From: JAHIKV01 sp965195225
Lineage (GTDB): Bacteria; Planctomycetota; Planctomycetia; Pirellulales; Thermoguttaceae
Length of the DNA: 64,000 nt
NCBI GenBank assembly: GCA_965195225.1
Contig: CBDAFL010000182.1
Coordinates: forward strand, 1-64,000
Direction: 5' to 3'
Under the pieces are notes generated by a model, which was not told where the DNA came from, did not search any database, and saw only the letters and a program-made list of their open reading frames with translations. Position 1 is the stretch's first letter. Every line of letters starts with the position of its first letter. The position numbers and the translations under genes are program-made. Positions 57,141-64,000 of this stretch are shown piece after piece.

Positions 57141-58637
57141 GTGTTCAAGGACATGGAAAAATGGGTTGAGATTCGTCGGCGTGTGCTGACGGGAGAGTTG
57201 AGCAAGCGGGGAGCATGCCAGGAGTACAAGCTACCGTGGCGGACGCTCGCGCGGATTCTTGGGCACGAGGAACCAGTAGGGTATCAGCTAAAGGAGCCCA
57301 GGCAGAAGCCAAAGCTGGAGCGTTTTTTGCCAATCATCCACGAGATCCTCAAACAGGATCCGAAGGCCCCTAAGAAGCAGCGGCACACGGCCCAGCGCAT
57401 CTTTGCGCGTCTTCAGAGTGAGTATCACTACGATGGCGGCCTGACGATCGTCAAGGACGCGGTTCGGGCGTGGAAGCAGCGGCAGGCCGAGGTTTTTGTG
57501 CCGTTGTCGCACCGGCCGGGCGAGGCCCAAGTCGACTTTGGAGAAGCGCAGGTCAAGCTGTGCGGCCAGCAGGTCAAGGTCGCGATGTTCGTGATGACGT
57601 TGCCCTACTCGGACGCGATCTTCTGCCAGGTGTTTCCCAAGGAATGCACCGAGGCGTTTCAGGAGGGGCACAAGCGGGCCTTCGAGTTCTTCGGCGGTGT
57701 GCCGCGGCGGATCAGCTACGACGACAGTAAGATCGCGGTGGCCAAGATCACGGGAGGCCGAGACCGGGAAGTCACCCGGGAGTTCCTGCGGTTGGAGAGC
57801 CATTATCTGTTTGAGCATCACTTCTGCCTGGTGCGCAGGTCCAGCGAGAAGGGCCACGTCGAGAATCTAGTGGGTTATGGACGGCGTAACTATCTGGTTC
57901 CGGTTCCCGAGACCGACAGCCTGGAAGGGCTCAATGCTCAATTGCAGGAGCAGTGCCGGAAGGACATGATCTGGAAGTTGCGTAGTAAGCCCGCCACCAA
58001 GGAAGAACTGCTTGCGGAGGAGAAGACATGGTTCCTGTCGATCCCATGTCAGGAGTTCGAGGCCCGACGGGTGACGCCAGCGAAGGCCAATTCCCTTTCA
58101 TTGGTGCGTTTCGAGTGCAACGATTACTCCGTGCCCACGCAGTACGCGCATCACGACATTACGGCGATCGGCGGGATCGAGGAGGTTCGCCTGGTGGTTG
58201 GGCATCGGCTGGTGGCCCGGCATCCGCGTCACTGGGGCAAGGAGCACACAGAGTTCGATCCGGTCCATTACTTGGCGTTATTGGAACGTAAGCCCGGGGC
58301 GTTGGACTACGCCAGACCGCTGGAGAATTGGAGATTGCCCGACTGTTTCGGCGTACTGCGTCGTCGCCAGGAGGCCGAGTTGGAAAAGCACGGCACCCGC
58401 GAGTTCATCAAGGTTCTAAGGTTGCTGGAACACGCCACGCTGCCGGAACTCTCTGGCGCCGTGGAGTATGCCCTGTCGATTGGGGCCAACAGTGCCGATG
58501 CCGTGCGGTTGATCCTCCAGTCACGACAGGAGCAACCCGTCAATCTGTTCTGCCTGGACGGGCGTCCTCATCTGAAGGGAATCCATATCCCGCTGCCAAA
58601 TCTTCAGGCGTATCGAACCTTGCGCGTGGGGGCTTAA
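57141..58637 (+). CDS. istA: IS21 transposase IstA
   Basis: 498 residues, GTG start with AGGAG upstream. N-terminal helix-turn-helix (VEIRRRVLTGELSKRGACQEYKLPWRTLARIL). The DDE catalytic residues are Asp132 in AQVDFGEAQV, Asp194 in RISYDDSK and Glu241 in GHVENLVGYGRRN. It cuts and joins the element's ends. Only two bases separate it from istB, so they share a transcript. Confidence 0.93.
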   Translation: MFKDMEKWVEIRRRVLTGELSKRGACQEYKLPWRTLARILGHEEPVGYQLKEPRQKPKLERFLPIIHEILKQDPKAPKKQRHTAQRIFARLQSEYHYDGGLTIVKDAVRAWKQRQAEVFVPLSHRPGEAQVDFGEAQVKLCGQQVKVAMFVMTLPYSDAIFCQVFPKECTEAFQEGHKRAFEFFGGVPRRISYDDSKIAVAKITGGRDREVTREFLRLESHYLFEHHFCLVRRSSEKGHVENLVGYGRRNYLVPVPETDSLEGLNAQLQEQCRKDMIWKLRSKPATKEELLAEEKTWFLSIPCQEFEARRVTPAKANSLSLVRFECNDYSVPTQYAHHDITAIGGIEEVRLVVGHRLVARHPRHWGKEHTEFDPVHYLALLERKPGALDYARPLENWRLPDCFGVLRRRQEAELEKHGTREFIKVLRLLEHATLPELSGAVEYALSIGANSADAVRLILQSRQEQPVNLFCLDGRPHLKGIHIPLPNLQAYRTLRVGA

Positions 58638-58639
58638 CC

Positions 58640-59461
58640 ATGAAAAAACTGGAAACCAAGAGCATGGTGCTGCTGAAGCACCACCTGAAGTCGCTGAAGT
58701 TGCCGACGATCCACGCGGAGTGCGATAAAGTTGCTTGTCGTTGCGCGATGGACAATGTCGATCATCTGGGGTTCCTCTTGCAACTCTGCGAGTTGGAACT
58801 GATCGAACGGGAGAAGCGTGCCGCGGAGCGTCGTCTGAAGGCGGCCAGGTTCCCCAACCTCAAGACGCTGGATACCTTCGACTTCACGGCCCAACCCTCG
58901 TTGAACCGAATGCTGGTGATAGAACTGATGCGATGTGCGTATCTCGACAACAGGGAGTCGGTCATTCTGATCGGCAATCCGGGGACCGGAAAGACGCACG
59001 TGGCCACGGCGTTGGCGGTCGAGGCGTGCGGCCGCGGGAAACGGGTTCGCTTCTGGAAGGTGACAGAGCTGATCACCCAATTGATTGAAGCCCGGGAAGA
59101 ACGACAGCTCGCGCGGATGAAGAGTCAACTGGCCAAGCTGGACCTGTTGGTCCTCGACGAGCTGGGCTACGTCCCCACGAGCAAGCTAGGGGCGGAGTTG
59201 CTGTTCGAGGTGATCAGCACGGCCTACGAGCGGACCAGCCTGATCGTGACCACCAATCTGCCCTTTGAGAACTGGACGGAGGTGCTGGGCAGCGAGCGGC
59301 TCACAGGGGCAACCTTGGATCGGCTGAGACCCATCGCTGTCATATCCTGGAGTCCACGGGCGAGAGCTACCGGCTCCAAGATGCCCGTCGCCGTCAGCGG
59401 CGGGACAAGAAATGATGCGAAGTTTCTCGAAAAAACGGGGGAAATCAACACGTACTCATAG
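58640..59461 (+). pseudogene. istB: IstB ATPase with C-terminal frameshift
   Basis: 273 residues. The AAA+ helper part is intact: Walker A IGNPGTGKTHVATALA, Walker B LDLLVLDELGYV, TTNLPFENW and GSERLTGATLDRL. After this point the protein reads RPIAVISWSPRARATG, foreign to the family. In the next frame the expected tail HILESTGESYRLQDARRR is found, ending at a TGA at 59413. Two extra bases (GA, about 59325-59328) explain the shift. ATP binding may persist, but the natural end is lost. Confidence 0.88.
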
Positions 59462-59475
59462 TGGGGGGGCGATTC

Positions 59476-59517
59476 AGCGGCCGTGCGAGACCTTTGGAAT
59501 AGGTCTCGCGGGCCGCT
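59476..59517. terminator. Hairpin at the end of the insertion sequence genes
   Basis: AGCGGCC-x-TGCGAGACCT, loop TTGGAAT, AGGTCTCGC-x-GGCCGCT. A long stem after istB and before the right end. It may end the istAB transcript or block outside readthrough. It also resembles the AGCGGCC palindromes elsewhere in the window. Confidence 0.5.
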
Positions 59518-59623
59518 AAGCCCCACAAGACAAACCACGCCTGGGGGTCTATACTACAGGAACCACTTTGGGCGCTAGCCTTTTCAACCGCCCAGGCGCT
59601 GGCCTTTTGGCCCGCCGTTCACA

Positions 59624-60283
59624 CACAGCCGGTTGCCCGCCCGATCGTAGCCGTGCTTGATGCCCACCAGGTCCGTCGTGCCGGCGTAGTTGGTCCAGCG
59701 GAGATCGATCACGCGGCCGAATTGGTCCAGACCGTCGTATGGATCGTTGCCCGTGCCGAAGGCGAGGTTGTGACTGTGCGTCGGATCGTTCGCCCCGATC
59801 TTGTTGCAATCAACTCGCACGATCTGCCCAGCCCCGAGATAAGTGTACGCGGCATAGCGCGTGCCGCAGCCGTTGGTTTCGGACAAGTAGCTGACGCGGC
59901 TCAGGTCGCTGTCGTTGCCGGTGCTGTATTCGTGATGCAGCACACGTCCGTTCGGATACGTGACAGTGTTGAGCCGGGCGTGGTTGTCGGCGCCGTTGGC
60001 GTGGGCGTATTGGACCTGCCAAGTAGAAATGCTGACATCGCCCAAATGCTCCTGTTGGTCGGTTTTCAGCAGGCCGAAGTCGTCGTACGTAAACTTGACG
60101 TCGTTGACGGAGTAACCGCCGGTTGCCGCGTCGTAACTGGTCACTTGTTCGACTATGCCGCGAACCTCGTAGCCGCGTTCGATCCGCAACACGTTGCCAT
60201 CGACGTTAAACGTGTTGGGATCGGGCAACGTCACTTTGTCGATAGTCGATCGCGTCAGGTACGGGGTACCTGACCTACTTCAC
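59624..60283 (-). pseudogene. RHS protein fragment, internal part, interrupted by the IS
   Basis: On the minus strand the frame has RHS/YD-repeat sequence: VKFTYDDFGLLKTDQQEHLGDVS, LNTVTYPNGRVLHHEYSTGN, FGRVIDLRWTNYAGTTDLV and GYDRAGNRL, after which it runs straight into the insertion sequence end (VNGGPKGQRLGG is IS-encoded). It has no start, and a stop lies just upstream near 60284. In a complete RHS protein this section would be followed by the section found at 61374-62936, but here that section lies on the other side. It is a broken gene. Confidence 0.8.
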
Positions 60284-60597
60284 TGATACATGCCGTCACA
60301 CAAAAAACTAGCTGCGTCCCCGTTTCAACTTCCTAGCTGCGTCCCCGTTTCAACTTGTAATTGGCCGTGGTGAAGAAAAAGGGGGCACCAATTGTCGAAC
60401 GTCCAAGTGGTGGTGTTAGACTCCAGATCGGTCAGTGAGAGTTATGTATGGCGTCCCCGGAACTCCCCCCGGAACTCCCTCCCCGGAACTCCCATGTATG
60501 GCGTCCCCGGAACTCCCGTTGTCAAGTCTTGCTGGTCTGGCACAGTGGGAGCCTCGGGCGGGCAACCGCCCGAGGCCACCCGGTCCGGATTATTGGA
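60284..60597. other. Repeat-rich gap between RHS fragments
   Basis: No gene seen. Two 24-base direct copies CTAGCTGCGTCCCCGTTTCA... (60308-60331 and 60333-60356). ATGTATGGCGTCCCCGGAAC... occurs at 60444-60467 and 60494-60517, with further CCCCGGAACTCC words between. Just before the gap lies the palindrome GTCAGGTAC-GGG-GTACCTGAC (60254-60274). Confidence 0.75.
60551..60576 (-). terminator. GC-rich hairpin after the exported 175-residue protein
   Basis: GCCTCGGGCGG-GCAA-CCGCCCGAGGC, an 11-base-pair perfect stem 22 bases beyond the stop of the gene on the minus strand. No T-tract follows. Confidence 0.5.
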
Positions 60598-61125
60598 TTA
60601 TTCCAGAGGGCGTTCTTTCCACACGGGCGGCTCGCCTCCGTATATCTGAACGTTTTCTTCAACAACTACTGGCTTTGCAGAACGGGGCAGAACAAAAAAA
60701 CCGTAGGCAGCTACCTTATTTCCTCCCCCAACTGTCTGATACGATTTATTGTCATACCTAAGCACAATACGCTTGTCCTCCTCGGAGATTGAAACAACAC
60801 TTAGCCCCTTGCTGTTCCAGCCTTCGCCCTGAAATACCGCGATTACCATGTAATCATCGAAGTCGATCATGGGCAATGCAAGGGGATCTTCGTAAAAATC
60901 GTATTCTTCAGTCGGTTTCTCTCCCTTGTGTTCTTGCCAAATGTGTGTCCAGACCTCAGCTGACGTAATTCGGTGATACCGTGGTATCGTCACATGGCTG
61001 TCAGCGCCAGTGATCGCTACGCAAGGTTTTATCTGTCTTTCAACTGGTTTTTCAGCTGCTGTGGCGATTAGGACCACCAGTGCGAAAATCACGCCGATAA
61101 CCGGAACCGAAATCAATGGTTTCAT
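60598..61125 (-). CDS. Exported protein of unknown function downstream of an RHS tip
   Basis: 175 residues. Signal peptide (ISVPVIGVIFALVVLIATAAE). The body has one Cys (KPCVAITGADSHV) and strands such as YMVIAVFQGEGWNSKGLSVVSI and VAAYGFFVLPRSAKPVVVEEN. The order resembles PrcB-like domains only weakly. Its base composition is lower in GC than that of the window. It lies 250 bases downstream of the RHS C-terminal part on the same strand, where immunity proteins or tip-cassette genes are usually found. Confidence 0.65.
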   Translation of the reverse strand: MKPLISVPVIGVIFALVVLIATAAEKPVERQIKPCVAITGADSHVTIPRYHRITSAEVWTHIWQEHKGEKPTEEYDFYEDPLALPMIDFDDYMVIAVFQGEGWNSKGLSVVSISEEDKRIVLRYDNKSYQTVGGGNKVAAYGFFVLPRSAKPVVVEENVQIYGGEPPVWKERPLE

Positions 61126-61139
61126 ACTCTTCTCCTTTC

Positions 61140-61313
61140 TTAGGCCGACCGATGATCATAACGATGCGCATGCCACCTAACGCCACGGACAGTTTCATCG
61201 AAACGCCACAATGCCCAGCCACCGAGACTGAGAAAGACGATTAGGCCAAGGGTTACCAGTTTATTGTCGTCTCTCGCAACCGAAATTCCGCAAGTAGTGT
61301 CCTTACCGCTCAT
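61140..61313 (-). CDS. Small single-helix membrane protein
   Basis: 57 residues, beginning MSGKDTTCGISVARDDNK, with one clear membrane helix (LVTLGLIVFLSLGGWALW) and a basic, His-rich end (RGVRWHAHRYDHRSA). It lies between the RHS C-terminal part and the exported 175-residue protein, all in the same direction. It may be part of the RHS tip cassette, for example as an immunity or delivery factor. There is no strong ribosome site. Confidence 0.5.
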   Translation of the reverse strand: MSGKDTTCGISVARDDNKLVTLGLIVFLSLGGWALWRFDETVRGVRWHAHRYDHRSA

Positions 61314-61373
61314 CAAGCTGCCTGTGAAGCAACTGCGAGGTTTTGCTTCAGGTAAAAATAGTTCCTGTCGTCA

Positions 61374-62936
61374 CTAACCTAACACCTCTGCGTCTGGACA
61401 TTGAGAAGTCTTTTTAACAGGTGGTACATGTTCGGGACGCGGTATGTCCGTTGGCTTCGTGGGTGCTATTATGGTTTCACTACGAATTATTTTGGCATCT
61501 TTGTGATCGAGTGGGTGTTTATCCCAGACCTCAATCACGAGTGTCCCTTTTGCAGGGTCGTAGTAGTAGATAATCGTATTACCAGTCTTCGGGTCCTCAG
61601 AAGAGCCCCAGAAGCCATTGCCTGGTTTGAAGTTATTTATACCGTCATCCCAAGGACAACGGTGAACATATGGACCATTGGGTTCCTTTCGTACATAGAA
61701 CCCCATGGTACCAGAGAGGCAATAAAGGCGATAGCCGCTGTTCTTCAACTCGCCGGGATAATAATAGTCTGCTTTGCCATCTCCATCGAGATCAGGGGGG
61801 GTGGTTAATACCGCAGTCCCAGCCTTTTTTTGGTCTTTATTTGGGTAGCATTCTATGCTTTCCTTGTCACCTGGGTCACCTTTTTTGAGGCCAAAAGGAT
61901 CAGTGTGTGTGACTGGCCCATTGCCAACATAGAGATAGAGGTCCATGTCCTCCGCGTCATACCCGATTGGATCTTTTCGGTTCCATCTGCCGAGATGGGA
62001 GAGGAGGATGCGGTGGCCGGCGATGTGCCACTTCACGTCGGAATCGGTGTGGTAATCGTAGCGGTAACCGCAGTAAAGCGTCTCCCAGTCGTAGCCGGCG
62101 GTGGAATCGCTGAAGTCAGAGGTAAAATACTCCGGCGCGCCGTACGCACTGTAGCAGAATCGCTTCAATATCGTGCCGCTGGTGTTGGCTATCGCAACCA
62201 CGTTCCAGTTCGGGTCTTGAAGAGCATAAAGTCGCTCGTCCAATGAGCCGTTGGTGTCCGTGTCGCGGTCGCGGAGAACGAGATCGTTCACATATCGCAG
62301 GCCCCAGACGAATTGACGCTCGGGGTATAACGACTCGGGGGCGGAAGCGGAGCCGCTGGAGCCGTAACATTGCTGTACGCGCTCTTCCAAAACTTGCCAA
62401 TTGCGGCTGTAGTAATGGTGCCGCATCTCGCTCAAGGAACCCGCGGTGTAGGTCTCCTTGATGACACGACGACCAAGGCCGTCATAGTCGTAGCCGGCAA
62501 CCAGTGTCGTCTCGTCGGCGTCGTAAACGGTGACAAGCCGGTTCCAAGCGTCATACTCAAGATGATAGTGATCCGCCCAGTCGGACGGTTTTGGGGCGCG
62601 AGTCATGTTGCCCGAGCGGTCGTGGGCGACGTGAGTGGATGCGGCGGCGACCGTGGCGATTTCGTTCGCTTTGTTGTGCGTACGGTTTTGATCCAGATCC
62701 CAATCGCCGTCGCCATCGGGGTCTTGCTTGAAGTTAGTCCAGTTGCCGGTCGGATCGAGCGTCCATTGTTCGGCGAAGGTTTTGGTTTCGGCGACCAAGC
62801 CGTTCTTGTTGGCGTTGAGTTCGCCGCGCTGGAGGGTGGCCAACTGATACATGCCGTCGTATGACATCACGTCGTTGTTGGATATTGTGCTGCTAATGAC
62901 TACTGGCGCTCTGACCCCAAAACCCCTCTGGCGCAC
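61374..62936 (-). pseudogene. RHS protein C-terminal part with variable tip, lacking its N-terminus
   Basis: 520 codons. From SYDGMYQLATLQRGELNANKNG onward it is RHS core: HVAHDRSGNMTR, HLEYDAWNRLVTVYDAD, YDYDGLGRRVIKETY, RQFVWGLRYVNDLVLRDRD and the closing HLGRWNRKDPIGYDAEDMDLYLYVGNGPVTHTDPFGL. About 170 residues of unrelated tip follow (GDPGDKESIECYPNKDQ to the end). The first 20 residues are not RHS-like, so the 5' part has been lost near 62870. The preceding section is the fragment at 59624-60283. If translated, it would be a truncated polymorphic-toxin-type protein. Confidence 0.75.
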
Positions 62937-62965
62937 GTCAAGTCTCGCTGGACCGTCACACCCGT

Positions 62966-64000
62966 TTATAATTCAACATTCAGCTGTGGTAGCCGGCTTC
63001 GCAGGCCGTTTACCCCGTCAGGAGTCACCCTAGTTCCCTCAAGATTAATGACCCTAAGGTTCAACAATGATTCAAGTTCCGTCAGTCCTGCGTCCGTCAC
63101 TTTTGTCTGGTAAAGACTCAGACTCTCGAGATTGTTGAGCGATTTTAAGTGAATCAATCCAGCGTCAGTGACTTTGGTGTCCGCGAGAACGAGACGACGA
63201 AGTTGGGGCATACTTTTTACGTTAGCCAAGCCCGCATCGGTGATCTTTGTACTGGTAAGCACCAACGTGTGAAATGCGGGCAATTCCCCAAGGTATTGTA
63301 ACCCTTTGCCTTCGACTCTCGTACCATCAAGATAAAGTATCTTTAGTCGCATGAGTCCGCGTAAATTCGCCAGTCCTGCGTCATTGATATTAGTGTGTGA
63401 AAGGGAAAGAGTTGAAATCGCCTTCAGCTTTTCAAGAGAGGCCAGCCCCGCGTTCGTTATTTCAGTGCCCTCGAGGTCGAGGTTAATCAAATTTGATAGC
63501 CCCCGAAGATGTGCCAGCCCTTTGTTACCTACTTGTGTGTCGGCGAACCTAAGGCATCGAAGTTTAGCCAATCTGCTCAAATGAGCCAACCCATTATTAG
63601 TGATTTTTGTGTGACTCAGATCCAGTTCCTCAATCTGAACCATATGTTGAATCTCGGAAAGCCCGGAATCTGTAATGTCGCAGAAACGCACGTCAACCTT
63701 AGAAAGTCTTGGTAATATCTTGATGAATCGCAGCCCAGAACCCGAAATCGGAGCACCGATAATAGTTAGGGATCTTAATTGTTTTAGCTTATTCAGGTTA
63801 ACAAGCATGTCGTCTGTAAAGTCGTCTTCATCACCGTCGATAGCGCTGAACTTTATTCGTAGCCATTGGAGTTGATCAAACGCGCGTAGATACTCCATTT
63901 CTTTGTCCATAATCGAAAAAAGTTCAACGCCAACTACCGTTCTGACTCCGTTCACAACACCAAAATCGAGTCTTGAGGGCGTGCCTCGCAACGCGGCGAT
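62966..64000 (-). CDS. Leucine-rich repeat protein, cut by the window edge
   Basis: At least 344 residues, open to the last base of the window, so the N-terminus is missing. About ten repeats of 24 residues of the form LxxLxxLDLxGTxITDAGLAHL can be read (LSNLINLDLEGTEITNAGLASL, LNNLESLSLYQTKVTDAGL and others). The repeats are of the bacterial/cysteine-containing-like type frequent in planctomycetes and should form a solenoid for protein binding. It is lower in GC than the rest. It ends 29 bases before the RHS part on the same strand. Confidence 0.85.
   Translation of the reverse strand: MAALRGTPSRLDFGVVNGVRTVVGVELFSIMDKEMEYLRAFDQLQWLRIKFSAIDGDEDDFTDDMLVNLNKLKQLRSLTIIGAPISGSGLRFIKILPRLSKVDVRFCDITDSGLSEIQHMVQIEELDLSHTKITNNGLAHLSRLAKLRCLRFADTQVGNKGLAHLRGLSNLINLDLEGTEITNAGLASLEKLKAISTLSLSHTNINDAGLANLRGLMRLKILYLDGTRVEGKGLQYLGELPAFHTLVLTSTKITDAGLANVKSMPQLRRLVLADTKVTDAGLIHLKSLNNLESLSLYQTKVTDAGLTELESLLNLRVINLEGTRVTPDGVNGLRSRLPQLNVEL

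Larger units (their letters stand above)
56995..59623 (+). mobile_element. IS21-family insertion sequence
   Basis: Two genes istA-istB between inverted ends: left 56995-57029 (TGTGAACGGCGGGCCAAAAG...) and right 59588-59623, its reverse complement with one extra G. After the left end come short repeated words around 57080-57135 (CCGTAACGG, CCGTTACCG) as in IS21 multiple terminal repeats. No target duplication can be seen: ATAG precedes the left end and CACAG follows the right end. The right end lies in an RHS gene; the left end abuts the upstream region of ppdK. Confidence 0.88.

Noticed and set aside
60308..60356. CRISPR-like direct repeats
   Set aside because: Only two units with a one-base spacer and no cas genes.
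1..64000. tRNA, rRNA, riboswitches
   Set aside because: Intergenic regions were read for the T-loop GTTCGAATC-type word and for rRNA-like or known riboswitch cores; none was convincing. A covariance-model scan would be decisive.

Overview
The window reads as a piece of a planctomycete chromosome, most likely from the Pirellulales side of the phylum. This is an inference from content: high GC, exported HEAT-type and leucine-rich repeat proteins, a pseudopilin-like (DUF1559-type) domain on an anti-sigma factor, small zinc-ribbon membrane proteins, an alpha-2-macroglobulin-like membrane protein, a KDO pathway gene (kdsB) and many dispersed palindromic repeats. No rRNA, tRNA or CRISPR array was seen. 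Both ends cut a gene: an exported-protein C-terminus on the left and a leucine-rich repeat protein on the right.

Layout. 0-9.3 kb: a lipoprotein, an HtrA-like four-PDZ protease followed by a catalytically dead trypsin-fold relative, a PTPS/QueD-like enzyme, a FliG-like protein without its C-terminal domain, and mutS. 9.3-16 kb (minus strand): alkylsulfatase-like lipoprotein, CPBP protease, soluble histidine kinase, and rpsO-pnp. 16-23 kb: TPR protein, truncated MnmE-like GTPase, RNase HII-like protein, sixA, then nifU and nifS separated by a toxin-antitoxin pair. 23-32.5 kb: HEAT protein, macroglobulin-like protein, AlbA_2/Schlafen protein, and hslU and hslV separated by two toxin-antitoxin pairs. 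32.6-35.7 kb: a zinc/manganese ABC transporter operon led by a ribbon-helix-helix/zinc-ribbon regulator with a palindromic candidate operator. 35.7-45.3 kb: kdsB, planctomycete exported proteins, rpmA, a vapBC-like pair, an ECF sigma/anti-sigma pair and galK.

45.3-51.1 kb is the most interesting part. A zinc-ribbon membrane protein is followed by a radical SAM/SPASM enzyme with an N-terminal PqqD-like domain. Next comes a homologue of that enzyme that has lost the radical SAM cysteines. The third partner is a DUF2207-like membrane protein ending in a Gly/Cys/Ala tail with six cysteines, and a methyltransferase closes the run. It looks like an undescribed peptide- or protein-tail modification system.

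51-64 kb: a di-haem cytochrome, an alpha/beta hydrolase, ppdK (its last nine codons are duplicated around a palindromic repeat), an IS21-type element with a frameshifted istB, and a broken RHS locus carrying a lower-GC tip cassette.

Dispersed palindromes and heptamer repeats run through the whole window. In several places they have been absorbed in frame into proteins (the radical SAM enzyme, MutS, ZnuA, the TPR protein).
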